26,878 nucleotides of DNA from an uncultured Eubacteriaceae bacterium. Lineage in GTDB: Bacteria > Bacillota > Clostridia > Lachnospirales > Lachnospiraceae. The position numbers and the translations under genes are program-made. Within the stretch, counting starts at the first letter, position 1. Every line of letters starts with the position of its first letter. Positions 7,124 through 16,600 of the stretch are shown here, piece after piece. The notes beneath the pieces are model-generated. The model was not told the origin of the DNA, made no database searches, and was given only the letters and a program-made list of their open reading frames with translations. The DNA lies in NCBI GenBank assembly GCA_945938055.1, contig CAMEUH010000006.1:1-26878 (forward strand), in the 5' to 3' direction.

Positions 7124-8414
7124 ATTTGTTCTGTGGGGATTTGGTAAAAGAGGAAAGCGTTTTTTTGAGGTTTGCCCAAAGGAAAAGATTGTTGCAATCA
7201 TAGATAGCAATGCAGAACTGCAAGGAAAGATTATTGATGGCTGTCCAATTATATCTTTTACGGAATACAAAAAAAGGTTTCGTGAATTTGATATTGTGGT
7301 TGGAGTTGATAATAATTCTGCTATACAGGAGACACTTGAGGAAGAGGGAATTTTTCATTATCATCTGCTGGAAGATGTACCGCCGGAAATCATGGGATTT
7401 TATCATGGGATATGGCTCGATGACTTGCCGGTAAAAATAGAGAATGGTAAGGATTATGTGATTTACGGATTGAATGTTTACACAATCCTTTTACAAGAAA
7501 AGCTATATGTTAAGTATGGTAAAAAGATTCCGATAATATGTGATGCTGATAATGCAAGAAGTCAAGAACTTCTTATGAGACATGATGGAATCTTAAATAA
7601 AGAAGAGTTAAGAAAATGCGAGGGAAAAACAATTTTATATGCTTCATGCCATGGAATGTCAGAACAGGAAAAATTTGGTTTTGAAGTACAAGATATTTTC
7701 GATTTTCGTAATACAATCTCGAGATATAGAAATGAATCTATAAAACAGTACAAGAATAAGCACGTTGGAAAACGCTGTTTTATTGTTGCAACCGGTCCAA
7801 GCGTTACGATGCAGGATTTAGATAAGCTGCATGAACATTCGGAGGATTGTTTTGGAGTTAATCGTATTTACCTGGCATTTGAAAATACAAAGTGGCGTCC
7901 AAAATACTTTGTGATGACAGATTATCAATTGATTAAGGAATTCGCTGAAGATATAAAAACATGTGAAGCGGAAGTTAAATTTATAGGTGATACGGCGAAA
8001 GAATTTTGGATGAATAAAAATGATGCCAATATCGTCAGAATGCATGATCACGTTTTAGAATACTATCCACATTTGCCCAAATTCTCAAATAATGTGGAAT
8101 GCGGCGTTTATTCGGGAAGAAGCGTGGTATATAGTTGCCTGCAACTGGCATGCTACATGGGATATAAGGAAATCTATCTGATAGGAACGGATCATAATTA
8201 TACCGGCAATCAGAAAGATACTGTAAATCATTTTCATAAGGATTATTATAAAGGGAGAAGCAATCCGAATAATTATTTTAAAGAAAAAGTAGAACTTGCG
8301 TTTATGGCAGCAAGGAAATATGCTGAAGAAAATGGAATTAAAATCTATAATGCGACCCGTGGAGGAAAATTAGAGGTTTTTGAACGAGTTGATTTTGATG
8401 GATTATTTTCCTGA
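7113..8414 (+). CDS. DUF115 (MptE-like / Maf-like) protein with two N-terminal Rossmann-like modules
   Basis: The C-terminal half (from about residue 215) matches the DUF115 family: KRCFIVATGPSV with TGPS at 227-230, GVNRIY, YFVMTD, then LIGTDHNY with D360-H361. Relatives include Maf proteins that glycosylate flagellin with nonulosonic acids, and archaeal pterin diphosphokinases. Residues 1-95 (FVLWGFGKRGKRF with G9, AIIDSNAEL, GCPIIS) form one copy of the small module shared across the operon, and about 107-205 (VIYGLNVYTILL, IICDADNARS) look like a second, more diverged copy. The GTG start at 7113 has AAGGAG at 7101-7106 and begins inside the end of the CMP-sugar synthetase gene, which suggests coupled translation. 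Inference: a glycosyltransferase using the CMP-sugar made by that neighbour. The family is fairly sure, the activity is not. Confidence 0.72.
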   Translation: MEYKFVLWGFGKRGKRFFEVCPKEKIVAIIDSNAELQGKIIDGCPIISFTEYKKRFREFDIVVGVDNNSAIQETLEEEGIFHYHLLEDVPPEIMGFYHGIWLDDLPVKIENGKDYVIYGLNVYTILLQEKLYVKYGKKIPIICDADNARSQELLMRHDGILNKEELRKCEGKTILYASCHGMSEQEKFGFEVQDIFDFRNTISRYRNESIKQYKNKHVGKRCFIVATGPSVTMQDLDKLHEHSEDCFGVNRIYLAFENTKWRPKYFVMTDYQLIKEFAEDIKTCEAEVKFIGDTAKEFWMNKNDANIVRMHDHVLEYYPHLPKFSNNVECGVYSGRSVVYSCLQLACYMGYKEIYLIGTDHNYTGNQKDTVNHFHKDYYKGRSNPNNYFKEKVELAFMAARKYAEENGIKIYNATRGGKLEVFERVDFDGLFS

Positions 8415-8440
8415 AATGGTTCTATGATTGGTGAGAGTAA

Positions 8441-9619
8441 ATGAAAATGGAAGATTTAATTAGTATTATTATTCCGGTATATAATGCACAGGATTTTCTG
8501 TCAGAATGCCTGGAAAGTGTTATTAATCAGACATATGAAAATATTGAAATTATATTGATAGATGACGGGTCAAATGACAATTCGGCTACTTTATGCAATC
8601 AATATGCCATGCAGGATAAACGAATTGTTTTCATCAGACAGGAAAATCATGGGAATACGAATGCGAGAAAAAATGGTCTAAAAATAGCAAAAGGAAAGTA
8701 TATTCTTTTTGTGGATGCAGATGATTTTGTGAAACGTGACATGACAGAAGTGTTGTATCGTGCAATTAAGGAAAATGATGCGGATATTGTTCTTTCAAAT
8801 GTTATAAAATGTCAGAGTTATGGGGATTTTGTGATAAAGAATAAGATACCGGAAGGTACGTATGACAATATGGATGAGATTATCCCAAATATGTTTTATT
8901 TTGAAGATTCCAAGGAGTTTGGGGTTTTACCTTATTTGTATGCAAAACTGTATAAGAAAGAGTTTATTGAAGAAGCATTCCGGACGCTGAGTGATGAGAT
9001 GCAGTATGCGGAAGATAGAGCAGTTATGTTTTGGTGTATGATCCATGCCAAAAGAGCTGTTTTTCTGAATGAAGAATATTATTATTACAGAATTCATGAT
9101 GGGAGTATCTGCACATCAAATGATGAGGAGTTTCTGATAAAATTAACAAGATTCTATCAGTATTCCAAGAGGTTGTTTGAAACTTGTAAAGAAAAAGAAC
9201 ATTTATTAAAGCAACTTGACCGTTATATGATGGATGGAGTTATTTATGGCATTAATCGAAAGATTGGACTGTCACAGAATGATTTAATTTTGAAGTATAT
9301 TCTGAATGACAATAAACTGCCGGCATCTGATAAGGTTATTTTATATGGTGCAGGTGCAGTTGGAAGGGATTATTATAAGCAGCTGAAGAGAAGTAAAAAG
9401 GTAAATTTAGTAGCATGGGTTGACCAGAATTCCCAGAAATATATTGAAGAGGGTTTAGAGGTTAAGCCGATAACGGAAATTGCAAAATTGGATTTTGAGT
9501 ATATTTTAGTTGCGGTGAGACGGGAAAATCTCTTAGAAAATATTTCAAAAGTATTATTGGAAGAATATTCAGTAAGCTCGGATAAGATATTGTGGATTCA
9601 GCCGGATGAGATATTTTAA
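8441..9619 (+). CDS. Family 2 glycosyltransferase with C-terminal Rossmann-like module
   Basis: The N-terminal 230 residues are a GT-A fold GT2 enzyme: ISIIIPVYNAQDFLSECLESV, ILIDDGSND, and the DxD-type metal site D92-A-D94-D95. An acidic stretch MQYAEDRAVMFW lies where these enzymes carry their catalytic base. There are no membrane segments, so it should work as a soluble cytosolic enzyme on a lipid-linked glycan. Residues about 300-392 carry the operon's small module, here in its cleanest form: VILYGAGAVGRDYY (GAGAVG at 306-311), then AWVDQNSQKY and the closing strand DKILWI. The ATG at 8441 follows GGTGAGAG. Sugar specificity is unknown. Confidence 0.9.
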   Translation: MKMEDLISIIIPVYNAQDFLSECLESVINQTYENIEIILIDDGSNDNSATLCNQYAMQDKRIVFIRQENHGNTNARKNGLKIAKGKYILFVDADDFVKRDMTEVLYRAIKENDADIVLSNVIKCQSYGDFVIKNKIPEGTYDNMDEIIPNMFYFEDSKEFGVLPYLYAKLYKKEFIEEAFRTLSDEMQYAEDRAVMFWCMIHAKRAVFLNEEYYYYRIHDGSICTSNDEEFLIKLTRFYQYSKRLFETCKEKEHLLKQLDRYMMDGVIYGINRKIGLSQNDLILKYILNDNKLPASDKVILYGAGAVGRDYYKQLKRSKKVNLVAWVDQNSQKYIEEGLEVKPITEIAKLDFEYILVAVRRENLLENISKVLLEEYSVSSDKILWIQPDEIF

Positions 9620-9631
9620 GGAGTTAATTTA

Positions 9632-10822
9632 ATGAGCGCTTTGAGTATGACAAGTGAGAAAAAGAAAATAGCGTTTGCTGTTCAAAGATATGGAAAAGAG
9701 GTCAGTGGAGGTGCTGAGTTTCAATGCCGGGAACTTGCTAAGCATCTTAGCGATTTGTATGATGTGGAGATTTTGACATCCTGTGCCTTAAATATCTATC
9801 CCTGGGATAATTATTATGAAGAAGGGGTAGAGAACCTTGAAGGAATTTGCGTGAGAAGATTTAAGGTAAAGAAGAAACAGGACATGGCTGTTCTTTCCAG
9901 TTTATATCATGATATGATAATGGATAAATTAGAGTATCCGAATCAGTATTTTGAAGAATGTGGTCCATATTGCCCGGAACTTGTAGACTATATAAAAGAG
10001 CATTATAAAGAGTATCAGGCTGTTATCTTTTATACGTACGGAATGTATACTTCGGCACTCGGATTACAAAGCGGATTAGATAATGGAATATTTATTCCCA
10101 CTCTGCATGAGGATGTTTCGATACGCTCCTTGTCGTATAAGAAAATATTTGAGGCAACAAAAGCGTTTGTTTTTAACACCTATGAAGAACAGGATATACT
10201 GCATCGGGTTTATGATAATCTGAACAAAAAAGAGATGGTTACCTGCATGGGAATGGATGATATTGATTATGGGAAACTGGATCTTGAAGTGACAAAACCA
10301 TACGGCGATTATATTATTTATGCTGGAAGGATGACGGAATCCAAAAAATGTGAGCAGCTTTTTGAATATTTCATTCGATATAAGAAGGACAATCCTTCGG
10401 GACTTAAATTATTATTACTTGGCACGCTGGATAATATCAAGATTCCGGAACATTCAGATATTATTTATCTGGGTTATGTAAGTCAGGAGGAAAAACTGGC
10501 ATTTATCAGAGGCGCAAAATTTCTGGTTAATAATTCTGCCAGTGAAAGTTTGTCAATTGTACTTCTTGAAAGCATGCTTCTTGGGCGGCCGGTTCTTGTT
10601 AATGCAAATTGCGATGTGATGAGAGGACAGTGCCGGCGAAGCAATGCGGGACTGTATTACGATAATTATCTGGAATTTGAGGCAATGACGAATTATTTGT
10701 TATCACATCCTAAGGAATATGAGACTATGGCGCAAAACGGGGTCGAATTTGTCAGGAAAAACTATATATGGTCAGAAGTCGTCAGGAATTTTTCTAATTT
10801 GATTGAGACATTTAGAGATTGA
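9632..10822 (+). CDS. Family 4 glycosyltransferase
   Basis: A GT-B fold retaining glycosyltransferase that should use a nucleotide-sugar donor in the cytosol. Visible signatures are VSGGAEFQCRELAKHLSD (acceptor-side loop), YIIYAGRMTESKKCEQLFEYF (start of the second lobe), LLLLGTL, and the donor-site E-x7-E motif ESLSIVLLE at E305/E313 followed by GRPVLV. Length 396 residues is typical. AAGGAG precedes the ATG at 9632 by about nine bases, and the stop runs into the start region of the next small gene. It has no fused Rossmann-like module, but the very next gene is a stand-alone copy of it, so the two may act as a pair (inference). Substrate unknown. Confidence 0.88.
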   Translation: MSALSMTSEKKKIAFAVQRYGKEVSGGAEFQCRELAKHLSDLYDVEILTSCALNIYPWDNYYEEGVENLEGICVRRFKVKKKQDMAVLSSLYHDMIMDKLEYPNQYFEECGPYCPELVDYIKEHYKEYQAVIFYTYGMYTSALGLQSGLDNGIFIPTLHEDVSIRSLSYKKIFEATKAFVFNTYEEQDILHRVYDNLNKKEMVTCMGMDDIDYGKLDLEVTKPYGDYIIYAGRMTESKKCEQLFEYFIRYKKDNPSGLKLLLLGTLDNIKIPEHSDIIYLGYVSQEEKLAFIRGAKFLVNNSASESLSIVLLESMLLGRPVLVNANCDVMRGQCRRSNAGLYYDNYLEFEAMTNYLLSHPKEYETMAQNGVEFVRKNYIWSEVVRNFSNLIETFRD

Positions 10823-10830
10823 GGTATAAA

Positions 10831-11277
10831 ATGAACATCGATGTTAAACAGATAGTGGAAGAAATTAAGTCGGAAATTAAGGATAGAATAAAGGAAAATA
10901 GTGAACTGAGTGGAACGGAAACAGAGAGTGAACGTTTTGTTTCTGCCTATCACAGCAATATGATAAGAAGGATGAGCAAGGCAGAGGATATTGTTCTTTT
11001 TGGCAGTGGACGTTATGGAGAACTGTTATATAAGGAATTTTTGAAAGATAATATATCGACAATCCGGTGTTTTTGCGATAATAATGAGAGGATTGTCGGA
11101 AAACAGGTTGATGGATTAAGAGTTCTTAAGCCGGAAGAGGCATTGATGGAATATCCAGGGGCATTGTTTGTTATTACGGTTATTAACTGCCCTGTGGAAA
11201 TAACAGCACAGCTCCTTAAGATGAATGTTGATGTGGAGAATATACTTTTTTATAATTTTGTGAGAGGCGGATTTTAA
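10831..11277 (+). CDS. Stand-alone small Rossmann-like nucleotide-binding module protein
   Basis: A 148-residue protein. The first 45 residues are charged and probably helical; the rest is the module found fused to glycosyltransferases elsewhere in this operon: DIVLFGSGRYGELLY (G58 starts the GSGRYG loop), RCFCDNNERIVGK, GLRVLKPEEAL, ALFVITV and a last strand ENILFYNF. Such domains resemble the N-terminal domain of PglD-type proteins and NAD-binding folds, but I cannot tell the ligand. I chose ATG 10831 with GAGG four to seven bases upstream over TTG 10819, which overlaps the previous stop. A role as a partner or scaffold for the neighbouring GT4 enzymes is inference. Confidence 0.75.
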   Translation: MNIDVKQIVEEIKSEIKDRIKENSELSGTETESERFVSAYHSNMIRRMSKAEDIVLFGSGRYGELLYKEFLKDNISTIRCFCDNNERIVGKQVDGLRVLKPEEALMEYPGALFVITVINCPVEITAQLLKMNVDVENILFYNFVRGGF

Positions 11278-11297
11278 TATCCGGGGAATATAGGGAC

Positions 11298-11879
11298 ATG
11301 AATAATATTTTTGATCAATCTTTCTATGATTTTTTATGCTCGACAATTGATTCCTGTGTAGATGAAATTGAAATGGAACATCTGTCAGAGTGTAAAAAAA
11401 TGCTGGTTATTGCATCCAATGCAAGAGAGCTTTTTAAACAAAGTATATTACAGATTCGAAAAGTGAATCCTCAAATACAGTTTATCATGGTTGTTCAGGA
11501 GGGAATGAAGGAGTATTCCTCAGAATATATGACCCTGAAGGACCAGATTATTACCTGGAGTGGAAAATATACCACAGAACTTGTCGATTTATTGGGTGAA
11601 AAGATTGATTTATTCAGTATTGATTCCTTTCTTTTTTTCAGCAAGCATTTGCTTGATTTAAGGGATAATAATATTTTCGAGATATTATTAAAACTATCTG
11701 AGGTCAAAGAATTCTCAATATATAATATTATTTTTTCAGGAGAAATTTACTTATTCAGGGATCTTGCGTTATGCTGCAGAGGATTAAAGGTGTATCAGGC
11801 GATGGAATCTTTTGCTGAAGAGATTTGCGATAGGCAGGAGCTTTTAAAAGAATGTTATAAAGAGGTACAAACTCAATGA
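11298..11879 (+). CDS. Hypothetical protein, 193 residues, alpha/beta
   Basis: I do not recognise this protein. It has no signal peptide or membrane segment. A region from about residue 33 reads KKMLVIASNARELF and then QIQFIMVV, a beta-alpha-beta pattern loosely like the start of a GT-B or Rossmann lobe, but the glycine-rich loop of the operon's common module is absent. There are four cysteines in the first 35 residues and near the end. It sits in the operon 20 bases behind the stand-alone Rossmann-like gene, and its stop overlaps the next GT4 start as ATGA, so it is almost certainly translated. The ribosome site before ATG 11298 is weak (GGGGAAT / AGGG). A degraded glycosyltransferase lobe or an accessory subunit are both possible. 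Confidence 0.7.
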   Translation: MNNIFDQSFYDFLCSTIDSCVDEIEMEHLSECKKMLVIASNARELFKQSILQIRKVNPQIQFIMVVQEGMKEYSSEYMTLKDQIITWSGKYTTELVDLLGEKIDLFSIDSFLFFSKHLLDLRDNNIFEILLKLSEVKEFSIYNIIFSGEIYLFRDLALCCRGLKVYQAMESFAEEICDRQELLKECYKEVQTQ

Positions 11880-12958
11880 AGATAGGAATTTTGTCTCAAT
11901 TAAAGGAAAAAAATCTGACTGGCATTAATAAAATGACAGTTGGAGTCATGCGGGAAATACAGAAAATAGATGAACAGAATCAGTATTATCTTCTTGGGAA
12001 AAGTGACTGGCTGAAGCTGGATATTGATACAGTTCCGATGTATCAGTCCTCAGACCGCTGGGGTGTATTAAATTATCCCGTAATTTCGCATAAACTCAAT
12101 GTAGTACATTCGTATTATAAGGCATTTGACTTACATGACAATATTCCATGCGGCAAAATTCTCACCATCAATGATTTGATTCCATATATTCATCCGGATT
12201 GGACATCAAAGAAACTGGGACAGTATTTTGATACAGAGGTTAGAAGATGTGCAGAAAAGGCGGATGTGATTATTGCCATATCGGAATATACCAAGTCTGA
12301 TATTATTCGTTATTTCAATATCCCTGAGGATAAAATCAGAGTAGTTTACTGCGGTTTGTTTGAAGAGGAAAGATATCAGAGACTGCAGGCAGGAAAAACA
12401 ATCGATAATTTAAAGCAGGTAGATTACATTTTATCGGTTTCAGCAATCCATCTTAATAAAAATCAAGAGGGGCTCATTAAGGGCTTTTTGCAATTCAAAG
12501 AAAAAAGACCGGATTGTGGAATGAAACTTGTTTTGACAGGACCAACGCGAAATGCGGATTCCATACCGGATGACTTAAAAAAACATCCCAATTTTGAAAA
12601 GGATATTATTTTTACAGGCTATGTAACGGAAGATGAATTAATATGGCTGTATCATAATGCAGCTGCATTTGCATATGTATCGTTTTATGAGGGATTTGGA
12701 CTGCCAATACTGGAAGCCATGGCAGCCGGGAAAGCCGTGATTTGTTCGGATACAACATCCATGCCGGAAGTAGGAGGAGATGCAGTGGAATATTGTAACC
12801 CATATGATTATGAATCGATTGCATCTGCCATGGATAATGTTGTTTATAATACCCAGCGAAGGAAATATTTAGAGGAACAGGCTCTTATTCAGGCAAAAAA
12901 GTTCTCTTATGAGAAGGCGGCAAGACAAATCCTGGATATTTATGGTGAGTTTGCGTAA
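11876..12958 (+). CDS. Family 4 glycosyltransferase (mannosyltransferase-like)
   Basis: A complete GT-B enzyme of 360 residues. The first lobe starts MKIGILSQLKEKNLTGINKM and contains LTINDLIPYIHPDW and ADVIIAISEYTKSDII, a set typical of GT4 mannosyl- or rhamnosyltransferases of polysaccharide clusters. The second lobe has YILSVSAIHLNKNQEGLI, LVLTGP and the donor-site motif YEGFGLPILEAMAAGKAVI with E272 and E280. The start overlaps the hypothetical gene's stop (ATGA at 11876). After its stop there is a 114-base gap containing a good promoter, so this gene closes one translationally coupled block. Its similarity in layout to domains 1 and 2 of the 1227-residue protein suggests common descent by duplication (inference). 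Confidence 0.9.
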   Translation: MKIGILSQLKEKNLTGINKMTVGVMREIQKIDEQNQYYLLGKSDWLKLDIDTVPMYQSSDRWGVLNYPVISHKLNVVHSYYKAFDLHDNIPCGKILTINDLIPYIHPDWTSKKLGQYFDTEVRRCAEKADVIIAISEYTKSDIIRYFNIPEDKIRVVYCGLFEEERYQRLQAGKTIDNLKQVDYILSVSAIHLNKNQEGLIKGFLQFKEKRPDCGMKLVLTGPTRNADSIPDDLKKHPNFEKDIIFTGYVTEDELIWLYHNAAAFAYVSFYEGFGLPILEAMAAGKAVICSDTTSMPEVGGDAVEYCNPYDYESIASAMDNVVYNTQRRKYLEEQALIQAKKFSYEKAARQILDIYGEFA

Positions 12959-12976
12959 GAAAAAGCAAGTTTTGTA

Positions 12977-13005
12977 TTGATGTGACTAAAAATGGATGAT
13001 ATAAT
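12977..13005 (+). promoter_or_regulatory. Internal sigma-A type promoter with extended -10
   Basis: A TTGATG -35 box at 12977-12982 and a perfect TATAAT -10 box at 13000-13005 are 17 bases apart, and TG at 12997-12998 gives the extended -10 form (TGaTATAAT). It lies in the gap behind the GT4 gene, with the start of transcription expected near 13012 and a leader of about 60 bases. It would drive the small module protein and the triple glycosyltransferase apart from upstream genes. Prediction from consensus only. Confidence 0.65.
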
Positions 13006-13072
13006 GCTAAATGTAGTAATGTATCTATTGAATATTTGCTGAATGAAACAGAAGCGGAGGATTAAGGGAAGA

Positions 13073-13675
13073 ATGGCTGAGTCATTTGAAAAAGAAATTA
13101 TAATTAAAAAGCTAAAAGGTGAGAGGATAGAGGACAAGTATGCACTTCCGGTATATGAAAATCCAACTTCTGGTTATATGAGTGATACAAAAGTATACTA
13201 TTCAGCCTATTCAGAGAATATTGCAAGTTTCTTATGGACCTTGGATCAGGAACTCTACCATCGGACAGATGAACTTCGTAAGCAGGCAGAGTTTGGAAGA
13301 AAGTGCCTTACTTTGTTTAAACTTATGAATCGCTGGATGGCAATTAATCAGAGAGGAAAGAGCATTCTGGAGTATTTTGAGAAAAAAGGCTATAAAAAGA
13401 TTGCAGTATATGGTCTGCATTATGTGGGAGAACGTTTGTGTGATGAATTGCGTGATACGGATATTCAGATTGCATATACAATGGACAAGAATAAGGACAG
13501 AGGATATTATGGAATTAAGAATTATGCAAAATTTAATAAGCTTCCTTCCGTTGATGCAGTCATTGTAACCCCGGTAACATTTTATGCAGAAATTAAGGAT
13601 GAATTGCAGGATAAGGTAAAATGCCCAATTATATCGTTTGATGCTGTTATTTCAGAAATTGAGAAGGAATTATAA
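13073..13675 (+). CDS. Small protein with C-terminal Rossmann-like module and unique N-terminal region
   Basis: The last 95 residues repeat the operon's common module: KKIAVYGLHYVGERL (G114 starts the loop), AYTMDKNKDRGYYG, VDAVIVTPV and a last strand CPIISFDAVI. The first 100 residues are helical and charged (YSENIASFLWTLDQELYHRTDELRK is part of it) with no family I know. Start choice is uncertain: ATG 13073 (200 residues) has CGGAGG at 13055-13060 and AAGGGA closer in; ATG 13043 (210 residues) has no visible ribosome site. The TAA overlaps the next start as TAATG, so production is tied to that of the 1227-residue glycosyltransferase, and it may be a partner of it (inference). Confidence 0.75.
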   Translation: MAESFEKEIIIKKLKGERIEDKYALPVYENPTSGYMSDTKVYYSAYSENIASFLWTLDQELYHRTDELRKQAEFGRKCLTLFKLMNRWMAINQRGKSILEYFEKKGYKKIAVYGLHYVGERLCDELRDTDIQIAYTMDKNKDRGYYGIKNYAKFNKLPSVDAVIVTPVTFYAEIKDELQDKVKCPIISFDAVISEIEKEL

Positions 13676-16600
13676 TGAGTACTGTAAATCGTAAAATAAA
13701 AATTTTGTATGATGCAACCATCATATCTTCGGGATTGTATAATAATACGAACCGAAGTGGGATTTTCTTTGTTGCACATAATATTTTGATGGAACTTCTG
13801 GCAAGAGATGATGTGGAAGTATATTTTTATTCGCAGGAGTTCTATAAAGAGGCAGTAAGAGAATTTTTCAGACTGAAAGAGATTAATGAGCTGGGAGTTC
13901 CAGAAGAGGAATGGAAGCCAATAGAATATTTGGAAGAATCAAGATATGGTGAAATGGATGTGTTCCTTTCGCCTGTTTTTCGTGTGCCGGATGAGATAAA
14001 GGCAATTAAGAGTATTAAGAAATACGTAATACTTCATGATGCCATTCCATATCTGTTCCGTGAATATTATCCGGAAATGGATGAGGATTACTGGCTCAAG
14101 GAACTGGTAGAAACAGCAAGTAATGAGGAATGTTATTTTACGGATTCTGTAAATACGAAGAAAGATTTTATGAAGCTTTGTCCGTGGGTTGATTCGGAGC
14201 GGTTTGTACCGAATCCGCTGGCGTATGATGAGAGTATTCTGAGAACAGAAAAAGATAAAAAGGTGGTATTTGAAAAATATAATCTGCCTCAGGATAAAAA
14301 GTATGTATTGTCGTTATGTTCCCTGCAACCGCGTAAGAACATATTACGCATTGTCAGAACCTTTAATCAATTCGTGGAGAAAAACAAGCTGGAAGATGTA
14401 ATTCTGATTCTGGCAGGTGGAGTAGATGAAAATGTTGAGGAAAAGCTTAATTTAATAGAGAGTGAGAACCGGATATATGTTACCGGTTATATAGAAGATG
14501 ATGAAAAACATGCATTATATTCTAATGCAGAGTGGTTTGTATATACATCGCAATATGAGGGATTTGGAATGCCTCCGCTGGAAGCAATGGCGTGCGGATG
14601 CCCGGTTATTGCAAGCAATAATTCCAGTTTGCCGGAGGTGATGGGCAATGTGGGAATCATGATAGATTGGGATAGTGATGAACAACATGTGAAGGCATAT
14701 GAGAAGATGTATTTTGATTCCGAATTCCATAGAAAGAGTAAAGAAAAATCTCTTTTGCATGCACGGAAATTTTCCTGGAAGAACACAGTTGATAAGATTC
14801 TAAAGAAGGTAAGGAGAGATAAAATGGGATTGAACATTGCGTGGGATGCAACGGCAGTATATGGCCCAATGAGTAAAAACAGAGGAATTGGAAATTATGT
14901 TACCGGGTTATTTTCAACGATGATTGACATGGATCAATCTAATCATTACTACTTATTTAATTTTTTTGAGGATACAGAATTTAAAAACCAATTAAAGCAT
15001 CAGGAACGGTTAGATGAAATCTATCTATATTGTGGAGATAATAACGATTTGTTAAGTAATCCGGAATTTAAAAATATTCTGGGAAATGCAATCAAACGTT
15101 TTATATATGAGAATCAGATTGATGTATTTTTTGTTACCTCCCCTTTTGAAAGCAGATTATTTCCGTATGAGAGGGAATGGTTTGGGAATGTAAAGGTAGT
15201 GGCAATTGTTTATGACATTATACCGTACCTTTTCCAGGAACGTTATTTTGCAGGAGATATTGAGAAAAATGGCCAGTGGTATCTTGAGAGACTTGAAATG
15301 CTGAAAAGCATGGATTTGTGTCTTACCATTTCAGAAAGTGCACGTACTGACTTGATTGAGGCGCTGGACTTTCCGGAAGAAAAGGTAGCTACCATCTGGG
15401 GAGCGGTTGATAAGCGGTTTAAGGTGCTGGATATATCCGAAAAGGAGAAACAGGAACTTTTTGACAAATTTGGTGTGGTTGACAAATATATTATGTGTAC
15501 CGGTGGCGATGATGACCGTAAGAATCTTGCAGGGCTGATTACAGCATATTCAAAGCTTCCAAAGGAGTTGATTGAGGAGTATCAACTGGTGATTGTTTGC
15601 AAATTATCACCGGAGAGCAAAGTCAGATATTCGCGGATTGCTGAAGATGCAGGAATAAGAGAACGAGTTGTTTTGACTGGTTTTGTATCGGATGAAGAAT
15701 TGGTAAGATTTTATAATCTCGCACATTTAGTAGCGTTCCCATCAGAGTATGAGGGCTTTGGGCTTCCAATCGTAGAAGCCTTTGCATGTGAAACACCAGT
15801 ATTGACTTCTAATAATTCAAGTCTGGTTCAGGTGGCTGGTGATGCTGCTGTTTTAGTTGATCCATTTTCTGTAGAGTCGGTCACTGATGGATTAGTTAGG
15901 GCACTTACGGAAACGGATCTTAGGGAATTGGTACGCCGAGGAACGGAACGGGTAAAGGAATTTCAATGGGAAAGGGTGTCAGAAGATACCTTAAATGCTA
16001 TTGACAATAGTGTAAAGGTCAATTATGAAAAGAAACTAGAAAAGATTGCAATGTTTACTCCACTTCCACCACTATATTCTGGCATAGCGGATTATTCAAA
16101 GGATATCATTAATGAATTAAGCAAGTTTGTTGACATAGACGTATTTCTTGATGATGGATATGAAGCGGATGTGGAGTTTGGTGATAATGTATGTGTATTT
16201 AATCATTCAGAATTTCCAGACAAGGCAGATTCTTATGATGAAATAGTTTATCAGATTGGTAATTCCGAATTTCATACGTATATGTGGAATTATATGAATC
16301 AATATAGGGGAGTTGTGGAATTACACGATTTTAATATGCATGGGATTCTGAATAAACTTGTTATGGAGAAGGAGAATTATGTACAGTATGGTGAATATTT
16401 AATGCAGGATTTTGAAGTAAAACATGTACAGGCATATATTACTAAATTGAAAAATCATGAAATTTCGATTCCGGTGTTTGATACTCATGTTAATGGATTT
16501 GTGATAAATCCTGCGAAAAAAGTTATTGTGCATAGCATTTATAACAAAAAAAGATTATTAGAACGTGACTGTGGAAGAGATGTATCCTGTATAAAATTAT

